The notes under the pieces: model-generated
The model's database searches: none
The model's input: the letters and a program-made list of their open reading frames with translations, nothing else
Told to the model about the DNA's origin: nothing
Made by a program: the position numbers and the translations under genes
In this document: positions 43,505-52,618 of the stretch, in pieces
Layout: each line of letters begins with the position of its first letter
Numbering within the stretch: the stretch's first letter is position 1
From: Ectorhizobium quercum
GTDB taxonomy: Bacteria > Pseudomonadota > Alphaproteobacteria > Rhizobiales > Rhizobiaceae
Reading direction: 5' to 3'
Length of the DNA: 64,000 bases
Assembly (NCBI RefSeq): GCF_026552795.1
Contig: NZ_JANFPI010000004.1
Span: forward strand, 1-64,000

Positions 43505-46500
43505 TCAGCGCCGGCCGGTCAGGCGGCTCACGGTGACGAACAGCAGCGGCACGAAGAAGATGCCGAGCAGGGTCGCGAAGATCATGCCGCCCAGGACGCC
43601 GATGCCGATCGCGTTCTGGGCGGCAGAACCGGCGCCCGTCGCGCGGGCAAGCGGCAGCACGCCGAGCATGAAGGCGAGCGAGGTCATGACGATGGGGCGC
43701 AGACGAAGCCGCGCGGCCTCGATCACCGCTTCCACGGCTCCCTTGCCCTGCGCCATCACGTCTTTCGCGAACTCGACGATCAGGATGGCGTTCTTCGCCG
43801 TCAGGCCGATCGTCGTCAGCAGGCCGACCTTGAAATAGACGTCGTTCGACTGGCCGAAGAGTTTCGCGAAGAGAAGGGCGCCGAACACGCCCACCGGCAC
43901 CGCCAGGATGACCGAGAACGGGATCGACCAGCTCTCGTAGAGGGCGGCGAGGCAGAGGAAGACGACGATGAGCGAGACCGTATAGAGCAGGGCCTCCTGC
44001 GAGCCGGCCAGCCGCTCCTGGTAGGAGAGGCCGGACCATGACGCCGTATAGCCGCCATCGAGATCCGCGACGAGCCGTTCGGCCTCCGTCATCGCATCGC
44101 CGGAGCTGACGCCGGCCGCCGCCGAACCGTTGATCGAGACTGCCGCCGTGCCGTTGAAGCGGGCGAGCGAGGGCGAGCCCTGCACCCATTCGGTCTTCGC
44201 GAAGGCCGAGAACGGCACCATCTCGCCGCTGTCGTTCTTCGCCGACCAGCGGTAGATGTCGCCCGGCTGCATGCGGAAGGGCGCATCGGCCTGCACGTAG
44301 ACGGGCTTGATCTCGCCCCTGTAGACGAAATCGTTGACGTTGGAGCCGGAGAAGGCCGTGGTGATCAGGCTGTCGAGGCCGGAAAGGCTGATGCCGAGCG
44401 CGGTCGCCTTTTCCTGGTCGATGTCGATCCGCAGCTGCGCTTCCAGCGTGCGGGTGTTGCCGTGAATGTCGGCGACCACGGCATTGCCCGCGGCGCTGTC
44501 GGCAAGCGTGTTGCTGGCGGCGGTCAGCGCATCGCGGCCCCTGTTGCCGGTGTCTTCGAGATACATCGAGAAGCCGCTGGTCTGGCCGAGCCCCTGGATC
44601 GCCGGGGGCGCCAGCACGAAGACCTCGGCATCGCGGATCTGCCGGAAATAGGCCGACGCGCGCTGCTGGACGGCGGAGGCCGAGAGCCGGCTGTCCGTCC
44701 GCTGATCGAAGTCCTTCAGGCGAACGAAGCCCATCGCCGCGTTCTCGCCGCTGCTGGCGAAGCCGAAGCCGAGCGTCATGAAGACGCTCTGCACGGCATC
44801 CTTTTCCTGATTGAGGTAATAGTCCCGCACCATGTCGATCACGGCCTGGGTGCGGGCCGCATTGGCGCCCGCCGGCAGGGTGATCTGGGTCATCAGCACG
44901 CCCTGGTCCTCCTCGGGGAGGAAGGAGGTCGGCAATCGGGTATAGAGCCCGTAGGCCGAGGCGAGAAGGATGGCGAAGACGAGGAACATGCGCAGCGGCC
45001 GCACCACCAGCTTGGCGACGACGCCGGCATAGCCGTTCGTCGCCCGCTCGAAGCCGCGGTCGAACCAGCCCAGCCAGCGGGTCATCAGGCCGCTATGGGT
45101 GGGTTTGAGCATCATGGCGCAGAGCGCCGGCGTGAGGATGATCGCCACCAGCACCGAAAGCAGCATGGCGCTGGCGATGGTGACGGAGAACTGGCGGTAG
45201 ATGACGCCGACCGAGCCGGAGAAGAAGGCCATCGGGATGAAGACGGCGGTCAGCACCAGGGCGATGCCGATCAGCGCGCCGGTGATCTCGCCCATCGACT
45301 TTTCCGTCGCCTCGCGGGCCGAAAGCTTCTCGTCGCGCATGATGCGCTCGACATTTTCCACCACGACGATGGCGTCGTCGACCAGCAGGCCGATGGCGAG
45401 CACCATAGCGAACATGGTCAGCATGTTGATGGAATAGCCGAGCGCCGCCAGCACGCCGAAGGTTCCGGCCAGAACCACGGGCACGGCGATCATCGGGATC
45501 AGGGTGGCGCGCAGGTTCTGGAGGAACAGGAGCAGCACGACGAAGACCAGCACGATGGCCTCGATCAGCGTTTCCACCACCTTCTCGATGGAGAGTTCCA
45601 CGAAGGGCGTCGTCTCGTAGGAATAGGCGATCTCCACGCCCTCGGGCAGGGAGCCGGCAAGGCTGTCGAGTTCGGCATGAACGAGGTCTGCCGTGGTGAT
45701 GGCGTTGGCACCGGAGGCGAGCTGCACGCCGAAGCCGGCCGCCGGCATGCCGTTGAAGGTGGAGCTCTGGCCATAGCTTTCGAGGCCGATTTCGACGCGC
45801 GCCACGTCGGCCAGGCGAACGACGGCGCCGTCCGAGGCGGTCTTGAGGATGATCCCCCGGAACTCGTCCACGGTGGTCATCTGGGTCCGGGCGATGATGC
45901 TCGCCTTCAGCTGCTGGCCCTTGACGACCGGGGTCGCGCCGATGGAGCCGGCCGCCACCTGCACGTTCTGGGCGGAGATCGCCGAGGTCACGTCCGAGGG
46001 GACGAGCTGGTATTTCTCCATCTTCGCCGGGTCGAGCCAGATGCGCATGGCATAGCCCGAACCGAAGGACTGGACGGAGCCGACGCCGTCGAGCCGCTCG
46101 ATGCGCTCCTCGATCTGGCTCGCCATGATGTCGGAAAGCTCGTCGGACGTATAACGGCCGTCGCGCGAAATGATGTTGCCGATCATCAGGATGCCGGAAG
46201 GCGAGCGGTTGACCTGCACGCCCTGGCTCTGGACGGATTCCGGCAATTGCGATTCCACCCGCGACAGCTTGTTCTGCACCTCGACCTGCGCCAGTTCCGG
46301 GTCGGTCCCGTTGGCGAAGGTGAGCGAAATGGAACCGGAACCCGTGCTGGAGGTCGATTCCATGTAGAGCAGGCCGTCGAGGCCGGTCATCACGCTCTCG
46401 ATCTTCTTCGTCACGGAGTTTTCGACGGCCTCCGCGGTCGCGCCGGTATAGGTCGCGTTGATGCGGACCGTCACCGGCGCGATTTCCGGATATTGCGAGA

Positions 46501-46621
46501 TGGAGAGCGAATAGATGCCCATCACGCCCGCCAGCATGGTGACGATGGCAAGCACGATGGCGAAGACGGGCCGGGCGATGAAGAAGCTGGCAAGCGCATT
46601 GCGCGGCGCGGAAAGGCTCAT
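43505..46621 (-). CDS. RND multidrug efflux pump, inner-membrane subunit (AcrB/AmeB-like)
   Basis: A 1038-residue HAE1-type RND pump, the full family length, with 12 helices and two large periplasmic loops. Proton-relay residues are visible: the Asp pair in helix 4 (LLVDDAIVVVENV) and the Lys in helix 10 (LTAKNAILIVEFAKD). It exports drugs or plant phenolics from the periplasm and membrane with the adaptor encoded next to it. Its ATG overlaps the adaptor stop (ATGA). No outer-membrane channel gene follows, so it must borrow one encoded elsewhere. Confidence 0.95.
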   Translation of the reverse strand: MSLSAPRNALASFFIARPVFAIVLAIVTMLAGVMGIYSLSISQYPEIAPVTVRINATYTGATAEAVENSVTKKIESVMTGLDGLLYMESTSSTGSGSISLTFANGTDPELAQVEVQNKLSRVESQLPESVQSQGVQVNRSPSGILMIGNIISRDGRYTSDELSDIMASQIEERIERLDGVGSVQSFGSGYAMRIWLDPAKMEKYQLVPSDVTSAISAQNVQVAAGSIGATPVVKGQQLKASIIARTQMTTVDEFRGIILKTASDGAVVRLADVARVEIGLESYGQSSTFNGMPAAGFGVQLASGANAITTADLVHAELDSLAGSLPEGVEIAYSYETTPFVELSIEKVVETLIEAIVLVFVVLLLFLQNLRATLIPMIAVPVVLAGTFGVLAALGYSINMLTMFAMVLAIGLLVDDAIVVVENVERIMRDEKLSAREATEKSMGEITGALIGIALVLTAVFIPMAFFSGSVGVIYRQFSVTIASAMLLSVLVAIILTPALCAMMLKPTHSGLMTRWLGWFDRGFERATNGYAGVVAKLVVRPLRMFLVFAILLASAYGLYTRLPTSFLPEEDQGVLMTQITLPAGANAARTQAVIDMVRDYYLNQEKDAVQSVFMTLGFGFASSGENAAMGFVRLKDFDQRTDSRLSASAVQQRASAYFRQIRDAEVFVLAPPAIQGLGQTSGFSMYLEDTGNRGRDALTAASNTLADSAAGNAVVADIHGNTRTLEAQLRIDIDQEKATALGISLSGLDSLITTAFSGSNVNDFVYRGEIKPVYVQADAPFRMQPGDIYRWSAKNDSGEMVPFSAFAKTEWVQGSPSLARFNGTAAVSINGSAAAGVSSGDAMTEAERLVADLDGGYTASWSGLSYQERLAGSQEALLYTVSLIVVFLCLAALYESWSIPFSVILAVPVGVFGALLFAKLFGQSNDVYFKVGLLTTIGLTAKNAILIVEFAKDVMAQGKGAVEAVIEAARLRLRPIVMTSLAFMLGVLPLARATGAGSAAQNAIGIGVLGGMIFATLLGIFFVPLLFVTVSRLTGRR

Positions 46622-47808
46622 TGGCCCGCCTCCGTGCCCGTCTGCGGCGCCAGTTCCTGCCCGACGACGCCGTTGTCGTCGATGGTCGCCTCGACCGGCG
46701 TCACGTCGGTGCCGTCCGAAATCTTCTGGAAGCCGTCGACGATCAGGCGGTCGCCCTCCTTGACGCCATCGGTCACGATCCAGTCGTTGGCGCTGGTGCC
46801 CTCGGTGACGATCTCGCGCTGCTCGGCCTTGTCGTCGGCGGAAACGACGTAGACCGTCGCCTTGCCGTCATCGCCGCGCGTCACCGCCCGTTGCGGGATG
46901 AGGAAGGCGTCGGACAGGGTGCCGAGATCGATCGAGGCGGACACGAACATGCCCGGCACGAGCACCCTCTGCGTGTTCGGGAAGGTGGCCCGCACGATGA
47001 ACGTTCCGGTGGTCTCGCCGATCACCATGTCGGCAAGCGAGACCTCGCCCTTTTCCCCGTAGGGCTTGCCGTTCTCGAGCGTCAGCGCCACCGTCGTCGG
47101 CGTGCCGCGGTCGCGCGACAGCCGTCCGGCATCGATTTCGTCGCGGACGCGCAGGAGGTTGGCGCTGGTGTCGACGAGATCGACATGGATGGGGTCGATC
47201 TGGCGGATCGTGGCGAGCGCATCGGTCTGGTTTTCCGTGACGAGCGCGCCGACGCTGACTGTGGAAACGCCGATCATGCCGCCGATCGGCGCACGGATCG
47301 TGGCATTGTCGAGGTTGATCCGGGCGGTTTCGAGGTCGGCCTTCGCCGCTTCCTCGGACGCCTGGGCTTGCAGCAGGGACGACTGCGCGTCCTCCAGCGC
47401 CTGCTCGCTGACGGCGTTCGTCTGCGCAAGCGCCTTGTTGCGGTCGTATGTCGTCTGCGCGCTGGCGGTCGCGGCGCTGGCCTTGCTCAGCGCCGCATTG
47501 GCGGCGGCATAGGCTGCCCGGAACTTGGCGTCGTCAATCTCGTAGAGGACGTCGCCGGCCGCGACCTCGCGCCCCTCTGCAAAGGCGATCCTGCGTACGA
47601 TGCCGTTGACCTGCGGCCGTACCTCGGCCGTCGCCAGGGGCACGACACGCCCGCGCAGATCGAGCGTCTGCGGAACGGCCTCCGGCTGCACGACGATGTA
47701 TCCGACCTCGACCTTTTCGGAGGCCGCAGTGCCCGGCGCTTGTTCCGCGCTACAGGCAGCCAGAGCGGAAAGGGCGGCCAGCAGGCCGATTTGCTTCACC
47801 AGCCTCAT
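46618..47808 (-). CDS. RND efflux periplasmic adaptor (AcrA/AmeA-like lipoprotein)
   Basis: A 396-residue membrane-fusion protein. A short leader with lipobox (LSALAACSA) is followed by the biotinyl-lipoyl-like domain (VRPQVNGIVRRIAFAEGREV), an alpha-hairpin with long Ala/Gln-rich coiled coil, and beta-barrel regions. It links the RND pump to the outer-membrane channel. I chose ATG 47808 because GAGGTGG lies 8 nt upstream; ATG 47823 adds five residues. The gene is first in a two-gene operon controlled by the divergent TetR gene. Confidence 0.92.
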   Translation of the reverse strand: MRLVKQIGLLAALSALAACSAEQAPGTAASEKVEVGYIVVQPEAVPQTLDLRGRVVPLATAEVRPQVNGIVRRIAFAEGREVAAGDVLYEIDDAKFRAAYAAANAALSKASAATASAQTTYDRNKALAQTNAVSEQALEDAQSSLLQAQASEEAAKADLETARINLDNATIRAPIGGMIGVSTVSVGALVTENQTDALATIRQIDPIHVDLVDTSANLLRVRDEIDAGRLSRDRGTPTTVALTLENGKPYGEKGEVSLADMVIGETTGTFIVRATFPNTQRVLVPGMFVSASIDLGTLSDAFLIPQRAVTRGDDGKATVYVVSADDKAEQREIVTEGTSANDWIVTDGVKEGDRLIVDGFQKISDGTDVTPVEATIDDNGVVGQELAPQTGTEAGQ

Positions 47809-47880
47809 ATGAGACCACCTCATCTCTTTGATTTCGAAAATTTTTCCGAATTACATTTCGAGGGCACGCCCGATTGTATG

Positions 47881-47906
47881 TTTACAGTAATTCAAATTAC
47901 TGTAAA
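47881..47906. promoter_or_regulatory. TetR-type operator in the efflux divergent promoter
   Basis: TTTACAGTAATT and AATTACTGTAAA form a perfect inverted repeat with 12-bp arms and a 2-nt centre (CA). It lies midway between the adaptor start (47808, minus strand) and the TetR start (47945), so a single bound repressor could shut both promoters. The arms are long enough for a TetR dimer or two overlapping dimers. Confidence 0.85.
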
Positions 47907-47944
47907 TTTATCTCCCATGCCCTGTCAATGCATCAAGGCAGGCG

Positions 47945-48613
47945 ATGGACTTGGACCAGACGATGAAGGCGACGGTTGGGCGACCGCGCGGCCGCCCGAA
48001 AACCGCGCCGGACGACACGCGCAGGAAGAGGATAACGGCGATGGCCCGCAACCTGTTCCTGGAACGCGGGTATGAAGGCACGTCTATGGGGGACGTCGCT
48101 TCCGCCGCCCGCGTGTCGTTCAGCACGATCTACCGGCTCTTCCCGGGCAAGGCGGATCTCTTCGCGGCCGTCGTCTCCCTGCACCGCCATAGCATGGTCG
48201 CTCTTCCCGGCGACTATGACGACCTGCCGATCGAGGATGCGCTGATGCGGATATTCCGCGTCGACATCGATACCGACGCCGAGCGGGAGCGCCGCGCCGT
48301 GATGAACATGTTCATCGCGGAAAGCCGAAGGGTTCCCGAGCTTGAGCCGATCCTGACGCGGCAGGGGCCTGCCGAGACGCATGCGCTGCTGTCCGCCTGG
48401 CTCGAACGCCAGCAGGCATGCGGGCGCATCGACATCGCCGACAGCGCCATCGCCGCGCGGATGCTGATGGACGTTGCCTTCGGCGCCCCGGTCCTGAAGG
48501 ACGGCTGGGGCCACCAGTGGCCCGGCGATGCCGACCGGTCGCACTATCTCCGGCATTGTTTCTCGATGCTCGCCGCAGGCCTCAGGCCACGCGGCGCGAC
48601 GCCGGGGGCGTGA
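47945..48613 (+). CDS. TetR-family repressor of the efflux operon (AmeR-like)
   Basis: A 222-residue TetR-family protein. The DNA-binding helix-turn-helix is at about residues 25-75 (ITAMARNLFLERGYEGTSMGDVASAARVSFSTIYRLFPGK), after an AT-hook-like basic start (GRPRGRPK). The C-terminal part would bind inducers. It is divergent from the adaptor/pump genes and faces a perfect palindromic operator, as in the Agrobacterium ameR-ameABC system. The GRPRGRPK segment may add minor-groove contacts at the AT-rich operator. Confidence 0.9.
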   Translation: MDLDQTMKATVGRPRGRPKTAPDDTRRKRITAMARNLFLERGYEGTSMGDVASAARVSFSTIYRLFPGKADLFAAVVSLHRHSMVALPGDYDDLPIEDALMRIFRVDIDTDAERERRAVMNMFIAESRRVPELEPILTRQGPAETHALLSAWLERQQACGRIDIADSAIAARMLMDVAFGAPVLKDGWGHQWPGDADRSHYLRHCFSMLAAGLRPRGATPGA

Positions 48614-48637
48614 CAGGCTCTCAGGCAGGATCGGCAA

Positions 48638-48658
48638 AGGCCGGCGGCGCACCGGCCT
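48638..48658. terminator. Hairpin in the convergent gap between TetR and CobW-type genes
   Basis: AGGCCGG and CCGGCCT pair into a 7-bp GC stem with a 7-nt loop, 25 nt after the TetR stop, in the 177-bp convergent gap. No U-run follows. It could help end transcription from the left; the rest of the gap shows no gene. Confidence 0.4.
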
Positions 48659-48780
48659 CATGCTGCGGAACGAGATGGCGGCAGTAAAATGGCGCCGGAA
48701 CTCCGGGATGCGCTGCCTGTCGATATCTTTCCGGAGCCGGATTGCAAAGAAAGTTCGTGTCCTGTCGGGACATGGAGGCG

Positions 48781-48808
48781 ATGGAGCCGGTCAGCCTGCC
48801 GGCTCCAT
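48781..48808. terminator. Hairpin spanning the stop of the CobW-type gene
   Basis: ATGGAGCCGG and CCGGCTCCAT form a perfect 10-bp stem with an 8-nt loop; the stop codon of the minus-strand GTPase gene falls in the loop. The location at the convergent gene end suggests a terminator or 3' stabiliser, although the T-run of a classical terminator is absent on both strands. Confidence 0.5.
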
Positions 48809-49795
48809 GACGCAGGCATCGAAGAGGGCCCTGAACGCGGTTTCGTCCAGGCTTTCCCTCCGGCCGATGGCCACCACGGCGCTGCCGGCCTGCGACAGGG
48901 CATCGGCGGCCGTCAGCCGGCTGCGCCTGCCCACCTGCTGGTATTCCAGAAGCCGGGTTCCGGCCTCTCCCCGGACACGCAGCACGCCCTTGGCGCGCAG
49001 CAGCGATGCCGGCAGGCTTCGCAGCGCCTTGCGCAGACGGATTTCGTCGACCGGCTGGTCGCTTTGCCATGACCAGGATTCGAATGCGTCGGTATGATGG
49101 TGGTGGTGGTGATCGTGCCCGCAGCCGGGGCCGCAGACATGATCATGACCGTGATGGCTGTCCTCGTCGTGTCGGTGCGCGGGGGCGGTCGCGCTTTCCG
49201 GGAGGTCGAACAGCAGTTCCATCGGAATGTCGGCATCGACGGCGGGAACGATCCGCATGCCGGGGATGAGGTCGTTCAGCCGATGCAACAGGGTGTCCAG
49301 ATCGGCCGGAGAGACCAGATCGGTCTTGTTGAGCAGGACCATGTCGGCGCCGGTGATCTGGTCGATGGCAAGTTCCGTCGACACGTAGTCGAGCAGGGGG
49401 AAGCCCTCCGCATCGACCAGGCAGAATACGCCGCCGAGGCAGATGCGCTGCGCCAGTTCCTCGCACTGGAGGGTGTCCGCGATCGGAACGGAGCGCGAGA
49501 CGCCGCTCGCCTCGATCAGGATATGGTCGAGACCGGGCGTGTTGTCGAGCATGCTTGCGATGGCGGAGACGAGGTCGGCCTGTATGGTGCAGCAGACGCA
49601 GCCGTTGCTGAGGGAAATCCGCTCGGCGCCCTTTTCCACGATGAGGGCCGCGTCGATGTTGATTTCGCCGAAATCGTTGACCAGGATGCCGAATGTCCGG
49701 CCGGCCGGCTGCGAAAGGATGCGTTTCAGCAACGTCGTCTTTCCGGCGCCGAGAAAGCCGGTGAGAATGGTCGCGGGGATGCGTTGTCCGGGCAT
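48791..49795 (-). CDS. COG0523 (CobW/NikR-associated type) metal-handling GTPase
   Basis: A 334-residue G3E-family GTPase. Walker A is GFLGAGKTT (13-21), the metal motif is CVCC (66-69, NGCVCCT), and the base-recognition motif is NKTD (156-159). A His-rich loop at 207-235 with two Cys (HDHVCGPGCGHDHH) can store or bind Zn, Ni or Co. The C-terminal CobW_C domain follows. Such proteins insert metal into client enzymes. It is divergent from two metal-dependent amidohydrolase genes, which are likely clients. ATG 49795 gives the family start; the longer reading frame upstream is not conserved-looking. Confidence 0.92.
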   Translation of the reverse strand: MPGQRIPATILTGFLGAGKTTLLKRILSQPAGRTFGILVNDFGEINIDAALIVEKGAERISLSNGCVCCTIQADLVSAIASMLDNTPGLDHILIEASGVSRSVPIADTLQCEELAQRICLGGVFCLVDAEGFPLLDYVSTELAIDQITGADMVLLNKTDLVSPADLDTLLHRLNDLIPGMRIVPAVDADIPMELLFDLPESATAPAHRHDEDSHHGHDHVCGPGCGHDHHHHHHTDAFESWSWQSDQPVDEIRLRKALRSLPASLLRAKGVLRVRGEAGTRLLEYQQVGRRSRLTAADALSQAGSAVVAIGRRESLDETAFRALFDACVMEPAG

Positions 49796-49906
49796 GTCTC
49801 GTTCTCTCCTGTCTCGCGGGGCGCCGGCGTTTCGCCGGTCCGGCCAGCCGAAACCGCTCTTTTGCGCGCCGTGTCGCGGGAGGCGGTTCGGGCGCCGCAA
49901 AAAAAT

Positions 49907-49933
49907 TTGACTCCAACGCAAATTGGATAAAAT
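49907..49933 (+). promoter_or_regulatory. Candidate promoter of the amidohydrolase operon
   Basis: TTGACT (49907-49912) and TAAAAT (49928-49933) are spaced 15 bp, a little short for a sigma-70 promoter. Between them lies the dyad CCAA-N6-TTGG (49913-49926), a possible operator. The 287-bp gap between the GTPase start and the amidohydrolase start contains no other clear gene. Confidence 0.4.
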
Positions 49934-50082
49934 ATGCACTAGCTCTCCAAAGGGCGGCAAGTAAAAAAATGCGGCGCAGCACGAATGCGTCTTCGAGGCA
50001 GATGGAAACCGGCGGGGAACCCGGCTCCATCTCATATTCCAGCAATGCAGGTGCGGCGTGTTGCTGCGCGCGGAGGTCGGCG

Positions 50083-51315
50083 TTGACCCAGAAGCTCTTC
50101 ACGAATTTTTCGATGCTCGACCCCGAGCGGGACGAGATTGTCGGCGGACACGAGTTGCTCGTGGAGGATGGCTTCATCCGGGAGGTTTCCGACAAGGCCA
50201 TCGCCGCCGCGCAGGCCGACGTCATCGATTGCGGCGGCCGCGTGCTGATGCCGGGCCTGATCGACGCCCACGTGCATGCGGTCCTGAACGAGGTCAATAT
50301 CCGCGCCCTGGAAAGCCAGCCGCTGACCCTGATGACCGCCCATGCCATGCGGCTGCTCGGCAACATGCTCGATCGCGGCTTCACGACGGTTCGCGACACC
50401 GGCGGCTCCGACTGGGGGCTGCGCACCGCGGTGGAGGAGGGGCTGATCACCGGCCCGCGTCTTTTCATCGCCGGCCGGGCGATCGGCCCGACCGGCGGCC
50501 ACAGCGACAGCCGCCGCCGCACCGATGTTGCGCTTCGCTGCCCGTGCTGCGACGCGCTGAGTTTTTCCATGTGCCTTGCCGATGGCGTCGGCGGGGTCCG
50601 CAAGGCCGTCCGCGAGGAAATGCGCCAGGGCTGCGACCACATCAAGATCATGATGTCCGGCGGTGTTGCCTCGCCCTACGACCCGCTCGATTCCCTGCAA
50701 TTCTCCATTCCAGAGGTCAATGCCGCCGTCGAGGAAGCCACGGCCTTCGGCCGTTATGTCTGCGCCCATGCCTATTCGGCCGAGGCGATCACCCGGGCGG
50801 CCACCGCGGGCGTGCGCGTCATCGAGCACGGCAACCTGATCGACGAAGCCGCCGCGGCGCTGATGGCGCAAAAGGGCATGTTCCTCGTCGCCAACCTCGT
50901 CGCCTATTACGCGATGCGGGAGCGCGCCGCCGAATACGGCATGGATGCGGAGATGCTGGAAAAGAACGACCGCGTCATCGAGGGCGGCCTGCGCTCGCTG
51001 GAGATCTGCAAGCGCGCCGGCGTTCCCGTGGCCTATGGAAGCGACCTGCTCGGCCAGTTGCAGGTGGACCAGAGCCGCGAATTCCGGATCCGTGCCGAGG
51101 TGCTTTCGCCGCTGGAAATCATCCGCTCGGCGACGCTCGTCGGCGCGCGGATCGTCCAGCGGGAGGGAAAGCTCGGCTGCCTGCGCCCCGGCGCCCATGC
51201 CGATCTCATCGTCGTCAACGGCAATCCTCTCGAGAATATCGATCTGCTGGCCAGCGGCGGGCGCGACATCGGCGCGATCATGAAGGGTGGCGTGTTCCAC
51301 AAATACGCCCTGTGA
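50083..51315 (+). CDS. Amidohydrolase-superfamily metalloenzyme, copy 1
   Basis: A 410-residue TIM-barrel amidohydrolase of the imidazolonepropionase/prolidase-like group. Metal-site residues are visible: HVH (His63, His65), Lys188 (DHIKIMMSGG, possibly carboxylated), His229, His249 and Asp321 (YGSDLLG). A cysteine cluster CPCC (153-156) sits in an insertion after a conserved PTGGHSD. I start it at TTG 50083: GGAGG lies 6 nt upstream, and the start then lines up with the paralogue downstream. It hydrolyses a cyclic or linear amide; the substrate is unknown. It is 49 nt upstream of copy 2. Confidence 0.88.
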   Translation: MTQKLFTNFSMLDPERDEIVGGHELLVEDGFIREVSDKAIAAAQADVIDCGGRVLMPGLIDAHVHAVLNEVNIRALESQPLTLMTAHAMRLLGNMLDRGFTTVRDTGGSDWGLRTAVEEGLITGPRLFIAGRAIGPTGGHSDSRRRTDVALRCPCCDALSFSMCLADGVGGVRKAVREEMRQGCDHIKIMMSGGVASPYDPLDSLQFSIPEVNAAVEEATAFGRYVCAHAYSAEAITRAATAGVRVIEHGNLIDEAAAALMAQKGMFLVANLVAYYAMRERAAEYGMDAEMLEKNDRVIEGGLRSLEICKRAGVPVAYGSDLLGQLQVDQSREFRIRAEVLSPLEIIRSATLVGARIVQREGKLGCLRPGAHADLIVVNGNPLENIDLLASGGRDIGAIMKGGVFHKYAL

Positions 51316-51364
51316 CGACCGCCGCCGCCTTTTTCGCGACCATGCCCTTCGAGGGAGACGGGAT

Positions 51365-52618
51365 ATGACAATGACTTCACCCATTCTCTTCAGGAACCTG
51401 CGTCTTCTCGATCCTTCCTTCGACGAGGTGCGCGACGGTTACGAGGTGCTGGTCGAGGGCGACCGTATCCGGGAGGTATCCGACACGCCGATCCGTACCG
51501 AAAGCGCCCGCGTCATCGATGCCGGCGGCAGGGTGATGATGCCCGGCCTCATCGATTGCCACGTGCATTCCATGCATTCGGAAGTCTATACGCGCCGCAT
51601 GGAGGACATGCCCCTGACGCTTGCCTCCGCGCGCGGCGCCCGGCGGCTGAAGCAGATGATCGACCGGGGTTTCACCACGGTCCGCGATGCCGGCGGCACG
51701 GACTGGGGCATGAAGGCGGCGGTCGATCAGGGTCTCATTCCGGGGCCGCGCCTGTTCATCGCCGGCCGTTCGATGGGGCCGACCGGCGGGCATAGCGACG
51801 GCCGCGCCCGCACCAATCCGGGCTATCCCTGCCTGTGCTGCAACGGGTTCGCCTTCCTGCGCCTCATCGTCGACGGCGAGGACGAGGTGCGCAGGGCGGT
51901 CCGCGAGCAATTGCGCCAGGGCAGCGACCATATCAAGCTGATGGTGTCCGGCGGGGTGGCGTCGCCGAACGATCCGCTCGAATCCGACCAGTTCTCCGAT
52001 GGCGAAATCCTGGCGGCGGTCGAGGAGGCGGAGGCGTTCGGCCGCTACGTCTGCGCCCATGCCTACACGCCGAAGGCGATCAGCCGCGCCGTGTCGCTCG
52101 GCGTGCGGACCATCGAGCACGGCAATCTCATCGATGCGCCGGCGGCAGCCGTCATGGCCCGGCACGGCGCCTATCTGGTCGCCAACCTCGTCGCCTATGT
52201 GGCGATGAAGGAGCGCGCGGCCTCCTACGGCATGCCGGCGATCATGCTGGAAAAGAACGACATGGTGCTGGAAAGCGGTTTCCGCTCGCTGGAAATCTGC
52301 CGGGAAGCGGGCGTGAAGGTCGCTTACGGCACCGATCTTCTCGGCGAACTGGCCGAAGACCAGAGCCGCGAGTTTTCCATCCGCACGGAAGTGCAGACGC
52401 CGATCGAGGTCATTCGCTCCGCCACGACCATCGCCGCGGAAGTCGTGCGCAGGCCGGGGCAGCTCGGAACCGTGGCGCCCGGCGCCTGGGCCGACCTGAT
52501 CCTGGTGGACGGCGATCCGCTGAAGAACATCTCGCTGCTGGAAGGGCAGGGCGCCCACATGCCGGTCATCATGAAAGGCGGTGTCTTTCACAAGAACGAA
52601 CTGGAGGTCATCGCGTGA
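51365..52618 (+). CDS. Amidohydrolase-superfamily metalloenzyme, copy 2
   Basis: A 417-residue close paralogue of the preceding protein, alignable over its whole length. It has HVH (His66, His68), Lys191 (DHIKLMVSGG), His232, His252 and the GTDLLG Asp. The cysteine insertion is CLCC (156-159). Two copies may form a hetero-oligomer or act on related amides. GGGAG lies before ATG 51365. The gene overlaps the following permease by 4 nt (GTGA), tying hydrolysis to uptake. Confidence 0.88.
   Translation: MTMTSPILFRNLRLLDPSFDEVRDGYEVLVEGDRIREVSDTPIRTESARVIDAGGRVMMPGLIDCHVHSMHSEVYTRRMEDMPLTLASARGARRLKQMIDRGFTTVRDAGGTDWGMKAAVDQGLIPGPRLFIAGRSMGPTGGHSDGRARTNPGYPCLCCNGFAFLRLIVDGEDEVRRAVREQLRQGSDHIKLMVSGGVASPNDPLESDQFSDGEILAAVEEAEAFGRYVCAHAYTPKAISRAVSLGVRTIEHGNLIDAPAAAVMARHGAYLVANLVAYVAMKERAASYGMPAIMLEKNDMVLESGFRSLEICREAGVKVAYGTDLLGELAEDQSREFSIRTEVQTPIEVIRSATTIAAEVVRRPGQLGTVAPGAWADLILVDGDPLKNISLLEGQGAHMPVIMKGGVFHKNELEVIA

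Noticed and set aside
44462..46852. A 796-residue plus-strand frame
   Set aside because: Antisense shadow of the RND pump and adaptor genes, rich in His, Asp, Gly and Arg, no domain recognised.
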